Assembly: GCA_020846815.1 (NCBI GenBank)
Contig: JADLDF010000171.1
Span: 1-5,867, forward strand
Direction of reading: 5' to 3'
DNA length: 5,867 nt
Source: Gammaproteobacteria bacterium
Lineage (GTDB): Bacteria; Pseudomonadota; Gammaproteobacteria; Steroidobacterales; Steroidobacteraceae
Part shown: piece by piece, positions 1 to 5,867 of the stretch
Numbering within the stretch: the first letter of the stretch is position 1
How the letters are laid out: each line of letters starts with the position of its first letter
Program-made: the position numbers and the translations under genes
Notes under the pieces: model-generated
The model's input: the letters and a program-made list of their open reading frames with translations, nothing else
The model's database searches: none
What the model was told of the DNA's origin: nothing

Positions 1-188
1 ATCTGGTTTCCCCCTGGCGAGTCCGCCAAGAGTACGCCGCCGAACGAGGCGTGCAATAGAATGACCCGTCCTGTTTGCAGGGCATCGACGTGGGCCTGTT
101 GCGCAGACTGCTGACCTCGATCGTCGCAACGTTGCGCGCCAACCCGCTGCCGGTGGACTGACTTTTCTGGCGGGCAACCCGTGGCCGT
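1..188. other. Left-edge region without a convincing gene
   Basis: No frame on either strand gives a recognisable protein here. On the plus strand a frame that opens after a TAG at 57-59 runs to a TGA at 159-161 and ends with residues LLRRLLTSIVATLRANPLPVD. This looks protein-like and could be the tail of a decayed or frameshifted gene, but it has no ATG or GTG preceded by a Shine-Dalgarno sequence and I cannot assign a family. A TAGAAT hexamer at 57-62 resembles a -10 box but has no -35 partner at the right distance. The region separates this plus-strand tail from the convergent lipoprotein gene. No hairpin followed by a T-run is visible on either strand. Confidence 0.3.
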
Positions 189-1475
189 TCATTCCACGCG
201 CCGCAACGCCTGGCCCTCGAGACCGATCAGACCCGGGCGGAAGTTGGGATCGTCGGTCAGCAGGTAACTACCGTCGCGCACGCGCCAGGCGTGCTGGTAG
301 GTGTTGTCGAGTTGCACGACGCCGCCGGCGACCGGCTCATGGTAGGTCTCGACGCCGCGTATGGCCTCGACGAATTCGCGTTGCTGGCGGTCACTCGAGA
401 GACTGCGCTGGTCGTAGAGCCGGTCGTTCACTTGCCGGTTGGCGTCCAGTGCCTGCATCCGTGCCTGGTGGGCCTGGTTCATCGCCTGGAGCTGTTGCTG
501 CGATATGTTGCCGGCGCGGATCGCCGCTTCGAAGGCCGCCTGCTGCTTGCGGCGGTTGTGCTCGAACACGCGGTTGTTCCATTCCGACATATGCAGCATC
601 GACCGCTCGACCAGATCTGCGAGTCGCAGGTCGAAGCCGTCCGCCGGCCCTCGCATGAACGCCACCGACAGGGGGACGGCGTCGAGCGTTTCCTGGCCGA
701 CACGCCCGGGATTCATGATGTCCATCATCCGCGTCTCGTTGAACATCACGACAGCGCGAATCACGTCCCGGGTCTCACGGCCGTCGACGTTCGTTGCCAC
801 CATGATCTCGCCGGCCTCGGCGCGCTGTCGCGCCTGCAGCAGATCCGACTGCATCGCCGGAAGCTGGCGCAGCATCTCGACGACGGGGCGCGCGAGATCG
901 GGCCGCGCCCGGAAGTCGAGGATCCTGCCTCGCGGGAACGTCTGCTGGGCCAGACCCTCCAGGTATTGCTGGACGTTGGTCCAGCCGGGCCCCTCGCAAG
1001 GACCGCGCGTCATGGGGATCGGGAGGTAGGAGCGCACGATTTGCCACTTCGGTTGCGGCACGAACGCCAATACGGATACGCCATCGGGCGCGGTGATGGA
1101 CCAGCGCACGGCGTAGTCGGAGCCGGCGCAGGGATTCTGCACGTTCCAGACGACGCCACCCTCGGCACGCCAGCCCACCGGCACCAGCACGCGGTAGGCC
1201 ACCAGGGGCCGCTCGAAGCCCTGGCCATCGACGATGTCGGCGGGTTGGACGCGCCAGGTACCCCGCGGGAGAGAGCCGCTGTTTGGAGCCATCCCCGCGC
1301 CGACGGAGAGGGCGCGCGTCACAGTGGTTTGACCGGGCAGACTCGCATCGATCGTGCTCGACGCATCCGCTGCAGGGTCATGCGTCGCATCGGCCGTCGG
1401 CCCCGTGACCGACTCCGGACTCCCGCAGCCAGCGAACAGGACAGCCAACGTCAATCCGCTCAGCCAAGTGCGCAT
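189..1475 (-). CDS. Predicted outer-membrane lipoprotein of unknown function
   Basis: The 428-residue product starts with a short n-region (MRTW), a hydrophobic stretch and a lipobox L-F-A-G-C ending at Cys17, which indicates processing by signal peptidase II and lipidation. Gly18 rather than Asp follows the Cys, so the Lol rules predict sorting to the outer membrane. Residues 19-55 are a low-complexity Asp/Ala/Thr/Ser linker. Residues 70-150 look beta-rich, with VPVGWRAEGGVVW at 98-110. Cys116 and Cys160 could form a disulfide in the periplasm. Residues 295-375 are Gln/Ala/Arg-rich and probably a long helix or coiled coil. The end is aromatic and conserved-looking (HAWRV at 395-399, YLLTDDPNF at 404-412). 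I recognise no named domain. The ATG at 1475 has only a weak GGGT-like Shine-Dalgarno sequence but is fixed by the signal peptide. It lies 37 bases downstream of the phospholipase D remnant on the same strand, so the two may share a transcript. That the gene is real is well supported; its function is not known. Confidence 0.88.
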   Translation of the reverse strand: MRTWLSGLTLAVLFAGCGSPESVTGPTADATHDPAADASSTIDASLPGQTTVTRALSVGAGMAPNSGSLPRGTWRVQPADIVDGQGFERPLVAYRVLVPVGWRAEGGVVWNVQNPCAGSDYAVRWSITAPDGVSVLAFVPQPKWQIVRSYLPIPMTRGPCEGPGWTNVQQYLEGLAQQTFPRGRILDFRARPDLARPVVEMLRQLPAMQSDLLQARQRAEAGEIMVATNVDGRETRDVIRAVVMFNETRMMDIMNPGRVGQETLDAVPLSVAFMRGPADGFDLRLADLVERSMLHMSEWNNRVFEHNRRKQQAAFEAAIRAGNISQQQLQAMNQAHQARMQALDANRQVNDRLYDQRSLSSDRQQREFVEAIRGVETYHEPVAGGVVQLDNTYQHAWRVRDGSYLLTDDPNFRPGLIGLEGQALRRVE

Positions 1476-1512
1476 GTCGCGGTTACCCGTCTGGATTCTC
1501 AGGCATCAGACA

Positions 1513-1695
1513 CTACAGCAGCCTCTCGATCGGCAGCAGCCCGAGCAGGCGCACGAGCAGCTTGCGGCCGAAGCTGGCGTGCGGCTCGCGGTCGTAGCGC
1601 TCTTCGCTGCCATCGGCGCGCCGCTCGATCCACTCGAGGCGGCCGTCGGAGAAGGGCCGGGAAACCGCCGAGATGATTGGCCCGGGCTGCGGCAT
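1513..1695 (-). pseudogene. C-terminal remnant of a phospholipase D / cardiolipin-synthase-like protein
   Basis: This frame encodes only 60 residues. The run GRLEWIER (18-25), then RYDREP (33-38), and the ending LLPIERLL (53-60) match, from memory, the extreme C-terminus of bacterial PLD-superfamily proteins of the ClsC/cardiolipin synthase type, which end with an EP-x-S/T, a basic helix and LLPIE-x-L. Those proteins are several hundred residues long and carry two HKD catalytic motifs; neither is present. The same frame is closed upstream by a TAG at 1714-1716, and the other minus-strand frames up to the glyQ promoter show no PLD-like sequence. The simplest reading is a 5' deletion that left a non-catalytic tail. 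The ATG at 1693-1695 has no clear Shine-Dalgarno sequence. Alternatively it is a genuine small basic, amphipathic protein, since it keeps an intact stop and sensible codon use. The family match is moderately sure; the pseudogene status is inferred. Confidence 0.6.
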
Positions 1696-1769
1696 GCCGC
1701 CGACTCTACACCCCTATCCGTTGCGCCTTCGCGGCACGCAGCGCCCGCGTGACGCGCCCGGCCTGCCGG

Positions 1770-1775
1770 TATACT
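1770..1775 (+). promoter_or_regulatory. Probable -10 box of the glyQS promoter
   Basis: TATACT matches the sigma-70 -10 consensus at five of six positions and stands out as AT-rich in a very G+C-rich stretch. The start codon of glyQ is 45 bases downstream, so transcription would begin near 1782 with a leader of roughly 38 bases. The -35 element is poor: GTGACG at 1749-1754 matches four of six positions, but its spacing of 15 is short. No operator or T-box-like element is visible. Confidence 0.55.
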
Positions 1776-1776
1776 C

Positions 1777-1808
1777 GCCGGCCGAATCCCGCGACGTCGC
1801 CGGCCGGC
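1777..1808 (+). other. G+C-rich leader hairpin in front of glyQ
   Basis: GCCGGCC at 1777-1783 is the exact reverse complement of GGCCGGC at 1802-1808, giving a seven-pair all-G/C stem around an 18-base loop. The loop contains the perfect palindrome GCGACGTCGC (1791-1800). CGCCGGCCG also occurs twice as a direct repeat (1776-1784 and 1798-1806). The element ends 11 bases before the glyQ ATG, where a Shine-Dalgarno sequence would be expected and none is present. It lacks a T-run, so it is not a terminator. It could tune translation, or simply reflect local G+C richness. If transcription starts at about 1782, most of the 5' arm would be missing from the RNA, which weakens the idea of an RNA role. 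Confidence 0.35.
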
Positions 1809-1819
1809 CCGGCCCAGCC

Positions 1820-2707
1820 ATGCCCAAGACCTTCCAGGAACTGATCTTCGCGCTGCAGAAATACTGGTCCGACCAGGGCTGTGTGATCCTGCAGCCCTAC
1901 GACATGGAGATGGGCGCGGGCACCTTCCACACCGCCACATTCCTGCGCGCGATCGGCCCCGAGCCCTGGAGCGCGGCCTACGTGCAGCCCTCGCGCCGCC
2001 CGACCGACGGCCGCTACGGCGACAACCCGTTCCGCCTGCAGCGCTACTACCAGTTCCAGGTGGTCATCAAGCCCTCGCCGCTCGACATCCTCGATCGCTA
2101 CGTCGGCTCGCTGAAGATGCTCGGCTTCGATCCGCTGGTGCACGACATCCGCTTCGTCGAGGACAACTGGGAGTCGCCGACGCTCGGCGCCTGGGGCCTC
2201 GGCTGGGAAGTCTGGCTCAACGGCATGGAAGTCACGCAGTTCACCTATTTCCAGCAGGTCGGCGGCCTCGACTGCCGGCCCGTGACCGGCGAGATCACCT
2301 ACGGCCTCGAGCGCCTGGCGATGTACCTGCAAGGCGTCGACAGCGTGTTCGACCTCGTCTGGACCGACGGGCCGCTCGGCCGCGTCACCTATCGCGACGT
2401 CTACCACCAGAACGAGGTCGAGCAGTCGGCCTACAACTTCGAACATGCGGACGTGCCGGTGCTGCTGCGCCACTTCGACGAGCAGGAGGCCGCCTGCCAG
2501 AAGCTGCTCGAGGCGAAGCTCGCACTGCCCGCCTACGAGCAGGTGCTGAAGGCCTCGCACACTTTCAACCTGCTGGACGCGCGCCGCGCGATCTCCGTGA
2601 CCGAACGCCAGCGCTACATCCTGCGCGTGCGCACGCTGGCGCGCGGCGTCGCCCAGGCCTACTACGACAGCCGCGAGGCTCTCGGCTTCCCGATGGTGGC
2701 GAAATGA
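1820..2707 (+). CDS. glyQ: Glycyl-tRNA synthetase alpha subunit
   Basis: GlyQ is the catalytic subunit of the alpha2-beta2 glycyl-tRNA synthetase. It activates glycine with ATP and, with GlyS, charges tRNA-Gly in the cytoplasm. The 295-residue product is close to the usual length of about 300 and appears complete. Recognisable family blocks are [16 protein letters not shown] at the N-terminus, [17 protein letters not shown] (25-41), the motif 2 region with [14 protein letters not shown] (54-67) and [13 protein letters not shown] (75-87), [18 protein letters not shown] (129-146) and class II motif 3 GLERLAMYL (162-170). The start at 1820 was chosen because homologues begin at MPKTFQ; the frame stays open to 1673, but that extension is not protein-like. 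There is no Shine-Dalgarno sequence in the G+C-rich leader. The stop overlaps the glyS start by ATGA, so the two subunits are probably translationally coupled, which suits a fixed-ratio complex. No key motif is missing. Confidence 0.98.
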   Translation: MPKTFQELIFALQKYWSDQGCVILQPYDMEMGAGTFHTATFLRAIGPEPWSAAYVQPSRRPTDGRYGDNPFRLQRYYQFQVVIKPSPLDILDRYVGSLKMLGFDPLVHDIRFVEDNWESPTLGAWGLGWEVWLNGMEVTQFTYFQQVGGLDCRPVTGEITYGLERLAMYLQGVDSVFDLVWTDGPLGRVTYRDVYHQNEVEQSAYNFEHADVPVLLRHFDEQEAACQKLLEAKLALPAYEQVLKASHTFNLLDARRAISVTERQRYILRVRTLARGVAQAYYDSREALGFPMVAK

Positions 2708-4851
2708 GCGTCGCGAGTGCCGCTGTGCAGGATTTCCTGGTCGAGCTCGGCACCGAGGAGCTGCCGCCGCTCGCGCTGCCCGAGCTCGAGCGCGCGTTCG
2801 CCGCCGGCATCGAGAAGGGCCTCGCCGAGGCCGGTCTCGCGCACGGCGAGCTGAAATCGTTCGCCGCGCCGCGCCGCCTCGCCGTGCTGGTGCACGGCCT
2901 CGCCGCGCGCCAGCCGGACCAGCAGATCAAGCGTCGCGGGCCGCCGGTCAATGCCGCGTTCGACGCCGAGGGCAAGCCGACGCGCGCCGCGCTGGCGTTC
3001 GCCGAGAGTACCGGCGTCACGGTCGAGCAGCTCGCGCGCGTCAAGGAAGGCAAGGGCGAGTTCCTGTTCCACGAGGGCAGCAAGGCCGGTGCATCGACGC
3101 CTACGCTGCTGCCCGGCATCGTGCAGGCCGCGCTCGATGCGCTGCCGATCCCGAAGCGCATGCGCTGGGGCGCGGGCGCGGCCGAATTCGTGCGCCCCGT
3201 CCACTGGCTGCTGATGCTGTTCGGCGCCGCGGTGGTGCCGGCGCGGATCCTCGACGCCGACTCCGGCAAGACGACCCGCGGCCACCGTTTCCACGCACCC
3301 GCGCCGCTGCCGCTGATCGCGCCCGCCGACTATGCGGCGACGCTGCGCCAGCGCGGCCGCGTGCTCGCCGATTTCGCCGAGCGCCGCGAACGCATCCGCT
3401 CGCAGGTGCTGGCGCGCGCCCAGACGCTCGGCGGCCGCGCGGTCGTCGACGAGGCGCTGCTCGATGAAGTCACGGCGCTGGTCGAGTGGCCGATCGCGGT
3501 CGAGGGCCGCTTCGAGGACCGCTTCCTCGCACTGCCGCGCGAGGTGCTGGTCTCGACGCTGCAGGAGCACCAGCGCTACTTCGCGGTCGAGGATGCGAAC
3601 GGCGCGCTCACGCCGTGGTTCATCACGGTCAGCAACATCGAGAGCCGCGAGCCGGCGCGCGTGCGCGCGGGCAATGAGCGCGTCGTACGCCCGCGCCTCT
3701 CGGACGCAGCCTTCTTCTACGAACAGGACCGCAAGCGGCCGCTCGAGGGCTTCGCCGCCGGGCTTGACGCCGTCACCTTCCAGGCGAAACTCGGCTCCGT
3801 CGGCGACAAGGCGCGCCGCGTCGGCGCGCTGGCAACACAGCTCGCCCCGGCGGTCGGCGCCGACGCCGCGCAGATCGCGCGCGCCGCCCGGCTCGCCAAG
3901 TGCGACCTGCAGAGCGCCATGGTCGGCGAGTTCCCCGAGCTGCAGGGCATCATGGGCGCGTACTACGCAGCCGCCGACGGCGAGAGCGCCGAGGTCGCGG
4001 CCGCGGTGCGCGAGCATTATCAGCCGCGCGGCGCCGGCGACGCGCTGCCCGCGACCCGCACCGGCGTCGCGGTCGCGCTCGCCGACAGGCTCGACACGCT
4101 CGCCGGCATTTTCGCGATCGGCCAGAAGCCCTCGGGCACCAAGGACCCTTTCGGCCTGCGCCGCGCCGCGATCGGCTGCCTGCGCATCATCCTCGAGAAG
4201 CGGCTCGACCTCGACCTGCGAACCTTCATCGCGGCGGCGCTCGAGGCGCAGCCGGTCCGCAACGCCGCGGCGGCCGACGAGCTGCTCTCCTTCATGATGG
4301 AGCGGCTGCGCGCCTGGTATCTCGTGGAGGGCCAGCGCGACGGCCGGCGGGAAGGCGAGCGTGAAGGTCCGCCGGACGCAGCCCATGCGCCTGCAGCGGT
4401 GACCACCGAAATGTTCGACGCGGTGCTCGCCGCGCAACCCTCGGCGCCGCTCGACTTCGACGCGCGCCTGCGCGCGCTCGCCGCGTTCCAGCAGCGCCCC
4501 GAAGCCGCGAGCCTCGCCGCGGCGAACAAGCGCATCGCCAACATCCTGCGCAAGTCCGAAGGCGCGGCGCCCGGCGCGGTCGACCCCGCGCTGCTCAAGG
4601 AGCGTGCGGAACGCGCGCTGCACGTCGCGGTCGAGGCGCTCGAAGGCGAGGTCGCTCGCGCGGTCGAGGCGCGCGACTACGACGGCGCGCTGGCGCGCCT
4701 CGCCTCGCTGCGGCCACCGATCGACGCATTCTTCGAGGACGTCATGGTCAACGATCCGGATGCCGCGCTGCGCGCCAACCGGCTCGCGCTGGTCGCGGCC
4801 ATCGCCAGGCTGTTCGGCGGCATCGCCGACCTGTCACGTCTGCCCGGCTAG
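2704..4851 (+). CDS. glyS: Glycyl-tRNA synthetase beta subunit
   Basis: GlyS is the tRNA-binding partner of GlyQ in the bacterial-type tetrameric glycyl-tRNA synthetase. The product has 715 residues, somewhat longer than the E. coli protein (about 690). Family landmarks appear in order: [12 protein letters not shown] (11-22); [11 protein letters not shown] (53-63); [13 protein letters not shown] (162-174); [18 protein letters not shown] (261-278); TLQEHQRYF (285-293); the conserved block [20 protein letters not shown] (399-418); [11 protein letters not shown] (460-470) and [17 protein letters not shown] (475-491), in the part of the protein related to HD domains; and the C-terminal anticodon-binding region with [11 protein letters not shown] (607-617) and [15 protein letters not shown] (680-694). 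The extra length lies mainly at about residues 543-565, a charged Gly/Arg/Glu then Pro/Ala-rich stretch just before the C-terminal domain. The ATG lies within the end of glyQ (ATGA) and has no strong Shine-Dalgarno sequence of its own, so it is probably reached by reinitiation. The acyltransferase gene follows after 15 bases. Confidence 0.98.
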   Translation: MSVASAAVQDFLVELGTEELPPLALPELERAFAAGIEKGLAEAGLAHGELKSFAAPRRLAVLVHGLAARQPDQQIKRRGPPVNAAFDAEGKPTRAALAFAESTGVTVEQLARVKEGKGEFLFHEGSKAGASTPTLLPGIVQAALDALPIPKRMRWGAGAAEFVRPVHWLLMLFGAAVVPARILDADSGKTTRGHRFHAPAPLPLIAPADYAATLRQRGRVLADFAERRERIRSQVLARAQTLGGRAVVDEALLDEVTALVEWPIAVEGRFEDRFLALPREVLVSTLQEHQRYFAVEDANGALTPWFITVSNIESREPARVRAGNERVVRPRLSDAAFFYEQDRKRPLEGFAAGLDAVTFQAKLGSVGDKARRVGALATQLAPAVGADAAQIARAARLAKCDLQSAMVGEFPELQGIMGAYYAAADGESAEVAAAVREHYQPRGAGDALPATRTGVAVALADRLDTLAGIFAIGQKPSGTKDPFGLRRAAIGCLRIILEKRLDLDLRTFIAAALEAQPVRNAAAADELLSFMMERLRAWYLVEGQRDGRREGEREGPPDAAHAPAAVTTEMFDAVLAAQPSAPLDFDARLRALAAFQQRPEAASLAAANKRIANILRKSEGAAPGAVDPALLKERAERALHVAVEALEGEVARAVEARDYDGALARLASLRPPIDAFFEDVMVNDPDAALRANRLALVAAIARLFGGIADLSRLPG

Positions 4852-4852
4852 A

Positions 4853-4857
4853 CGGAG
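4853..4857 (+). promoter_or_regulatory. Shine-Dalgarno sequence of the acyltransferase gene
   Basis: CGGAG, inside GACGGAG, starts two bases after the last base of the glyS stop and ends nine bases before the ATG at 4867. It is the clearest ribosome binding site in the window. Together with the very short gap it supports co-transcription with glyQS while allowing independent translation. It also fixes the ATG at 4867 as the start. Confidence 0.6.
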
Positions 4858-4866
4858 CGCGCGGCG

Positions 4867-5607
4867 ATGCAGTGGCTGCGGTCGCTGGTCTTCACGGCAT
4901 TCATGTTCGCGTGGACGTTCGCCTACGCGGTGTTCTTCGTGCTCGTGTCGTGGCTGTTCCCGGTGGCGACGCGCTACCGGCTCGCCGCCTGGTATGCCGC
5001 GCGCCTGCTCGGCGGCCTGCGGCTGATCTGCCGGCTGGACTATGAAGTCACGGGGTTCGAGAACATCCCGGACGAGCCGCACGTCGTGCTGTGGAAGCAC
5101 TCTTCGGCCTGGGAGACCTTCGCGCAGTTCCTGATCGGGCCGCCGAAGGTGCTGGTGCTCAAGCGCGAGCTGATCTTCATCCCGTTCTTCGGCTGGGGCC
5201 TCGCGCAGCTGCGCTCGATCGCGATCGACCGTCGCGCCGGTGCCTCGGCCGTAACGCAGGTCATCGGTCAGGGGACTGCGCGGCTGAAGGAAGGCCTCAG
5301 CATCCTCGTCTATCCCGAGGGCACGCGCGTACCTGCCGGCGAGACGCGCAAGTTCGGCGTCAGCGGCGCGCTGCTCGCGAGCCGCGCCGGCTGCCTCGTC
5401 GTGCCCGTGACCCACGACGCCGGCTACTACTGGCCGCGCCGCGGCCTGCTGAAAAAGCCGGGCACCATCCGCGTCGTCATCGGCAGGCCGATCCCGGCGG
5501 CCGGCCGCGAGGCGCGCGAGATCAATGCCGAGGCCCAGGACGCGATCGTCACGACGCTGGAACAGATCCGCCGCCGCCGCTCGGTGCCGCCGCCGCCGGC
5601 AGCCTGA
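4867..5607 (+). CDS. plsC: PlsC-family 1-acyl-sn-glycerol-3-phosphate acyltransferase
   Basis: The predicted role is transfer of a second acyl chain to lysophosphatidic acid, giving phosphatidic acid for phospholipid synthesis at the cytoplasmic face of the inner membrane. The 246-residue length is normal for the family. Residues 5-32 form a hydrophobic N-terminal membrane anchor. The acyltransferase blocks are KHSSAWETF (77-85) with His78, KRELIFIPFFGWGLAQL (99-115), IAIDRR (118-123), VYPEGTR (148-154) and VVPVTHDAG (178-186). The catalytic motif reads H-X4-E (His78, Glu83) rather than the usual H-X4-D; I recall KHxSxWET forms in beta- and gammaproteobacterial relatives, so this is probably an active subfamily and not a damaged enzyme. 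The C-terminus carries RRRR followed by four prolines, likely a flexible basic tail. In Pseudomonas a similar gene (lptA) lies near glyQS, with gmhB between; here gmhB is missing. An ornithine-lipid or other lysophospholipid acyltransferase is possible, because substrate cannot be read from the motifs. Confidence 0.9.
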   Translation: MQWLRSLVFTAFMFAWTFAYAVFFVLVSWLFPVATRYRLAAWYAARLLGGLRLICRLDYEVTGFENIPDEPHVVLWKHSSAWETFAQFLIGPPKVLVLKRELIFIPFFGWGLAQLRSIAIDRRAGASAVTQVIGQGTARLKEGLSILVYPEGTRVPAGETRKFGVSGALLASRAGCLVVPVTHDAGYYWPRRGLLKKPGTIRVVIGRPIPAAGREAREINAEAQDAIVTTLEQIRRRRSVPPPPAA

Positions 5608-5612
5608 GCAGA

Positions 5613-5632
5613 TCCGGCCAGGTAGTGCCGGA
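5613..5632 (+). terminator. Weak candidate hairpin after the glyQS-plsC operon
   Basis: TCCGGC at 5613-5618 pairs with GCCGGA at 5627-5632 around an eight-base loop, starting five bases after the acyltransferase stop. It is followed by AATCACAC, without a T-run, so it is not a canonical intrinsic terminator. A second small palindrome, CCGGTACCGG, lies at 5656-5665. Either could slow transcription or act as an RNA end stabiliser, or be incidental in such G+C-rich DNA. Confidence 0.25.
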
Positions 5633-5704
5633 AATCACACCCGCGGTCCGCGCACCCGGTACCGGCCAGCTCCACCGAAAGCGGGCAAGACCCGACAACT
5701 CGTC

Positions 5705-5710
5705 TAAGAT
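5705..5710 (+). promoter_or_regulatory. Possible -10 box of the TerB-like gene
   Basis: TAAGAT matches four of six positions of the -10 consensus, including the first two bases and the last two. It ends six bases before the GTG at 5717, so a start of transcription seven bases downstream would fall on the start codon itself. No clear -35 element is present at the expected distance. Its TAA is also the in-frame stop that limits how far upstream the TerB-like frame can start. Confidence 0.35.
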
Positions 5711-5716
5711 GGCGAC

Positions 5717-5867
5717 GTGCTGCGCACCCTCGCCGACCTGTTCGCCGCTCTCAAGCCCGCGCGCCGCGATGCCGATCCGGCCGAGCAGGAGCATGCCCTG
5801 CAGCTCGCGACCGCGGTGCTGCTGGTCGAGGTCATGCGTGCCGACACCGAGCATCGCGACACCGAGA
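5717..5867 (+). CDS. TerB-like protein (N-terminal part, runs off the window)
   Basis: An open frame begins at GTG 5717 and continues to the window edge, giving 50 codons. The translation starts MLRTLADLFAALKP, then an acidic and charged linker, then ALQLATAVLLVEVMRADTEH (residues 26-45). A helix of the form LA-A-LLVEV-RAD near the N-terminus is typical of the small, helical, acidic TerB-fold proteins (tellurite-resistance TerB family), which have metal-binding acidic residues further on that cannot be seen here. Members outside ter operons are common and uncharacterised, so no tellurite role should be assumed. GTG is the first possible start, because a TAA closes the frame at 5705-5707. No Shine-Dalgarno sequence precedes it. 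It may be read through from the acyltransferase operon or have its own promoter. The frame is likely real; the family call is moderate. Confidence 0.6.
   Translation, partial: MLRTLADLFAALKPARRDADPAEQEHALQLATAVLLVEVMRADTEHRDTE

Noticed and set aside
162..188. Hairpin CGGG-CAA-CCCG as a terminator for the lipoprotein gene
   Set aside because: The stem has only four pairs and no T-run follows on the minus strand.
1489..1511. GTCTG/CAGAC inverted repeat in front of the lipoprotein gene
   Set aside because: Five pairs with a long loop is common by chance, and nothing else marks it as an operator or attenuator.
291..1676. Plus-strand open frame of 461 codons opposite the lipoprotein gene
   Set aside because: It is rich in Arg/His/Ala/Val with no recognisable motif, while the opposite strand has a signal peptide, lipobox and coherent domains.
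1673..1819. N-terminal extension of glyQ from an upstream ATG at 1673
   Set aside because: The extra residues are not protein-like, they would span the TATACT promoter element, and GlyQ homologues begin at MPKTFQ.
1706..2560. Minus-strand open frame of 284 codons opposite glyQ
   Set aside because: It is a codon-phase shadow of glyQ, which is unambiguous from conserved synthetase motifs.
2662..4623. Minus-strand open frame of 653 codons opposite glyS
   Set aside because: Its composition (Arg, Ala, Glu, Gly, Gln) is what high-G+C third positions of glyS produce on the opposite strand. It shows no domain, and glyS is clearly the true gene.
5656..5665. Perfect palindrome CCGGTACCGG
   Set aside because: Ten-base palindromes of this composition arise often in such G+C-rich DNA, and no second copy or adjacent promoter supports an operator.

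Overview
The window looks like chromosomal DNA from a G+C-rich gammaproteobacterium. This rests on the strong G/C preference at third codon positions, the separate alpha and beta subunits of glycyl-tRNA synthetase, and the association of glyQS with a PlsC-type acyltransferase. A Xanthomonadales-, Nevskiales- or Steroidobacter-like lineage would fit, but I cannot place it further by reading alone.

Left part, minus strand (about 1-1700): the first 188 bases contain no convincing gene, only a short plus-strand reading-frame tail ending at 161. Facing it is a 428-residue predicted lipoprotein of unknown function (1475 to 189). Just upstream of that gene, on the same strand, is a 60-codon reading frame (1695 to 1513). 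It resembles only the extreme C-terminus of phospholipase D / cardiolipin-synthase-like proteins and is probably what remains of a lost gene.

Right part, plus strand (about 1770-5867): a compact housekeeping operon. A TATACT -10 box and a G+C-rich leader that can fold into a hairpin precede glyQ. glyQ overlaps glyS by ATGA. Fifteen bases after glyS comes a PlsC-family 1-acylglycerol-3-phosphate acyltransferase with a good Shine-Dalgarno sequence. After a 109-base gap, a GTG-started gene for a TerB-like protein begins and runs off the edge. Its -10-like box lies so close to the GTG that the message may be leaderless.

GlyQ and GlyS together charge tRNA-Gly. The acyltransferase makes phosphatidic acid at the inner membrane, so its link to glyQS is genomic rather than biochemical. 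In several gammaproteobacteria gmhB lies between glyS and the acyltransferase gene; here it is absent. I see no CRISPR array, tRNA, rRNA, insertion sequence or defence system, and no clear new multi-gene system. The points most worth a second look are the phospholipase D remnant, the uncharacterised lipoprotein, the HX4E acyltransferase motif, the charged insertion in GlyS and the two unusual translation starts.
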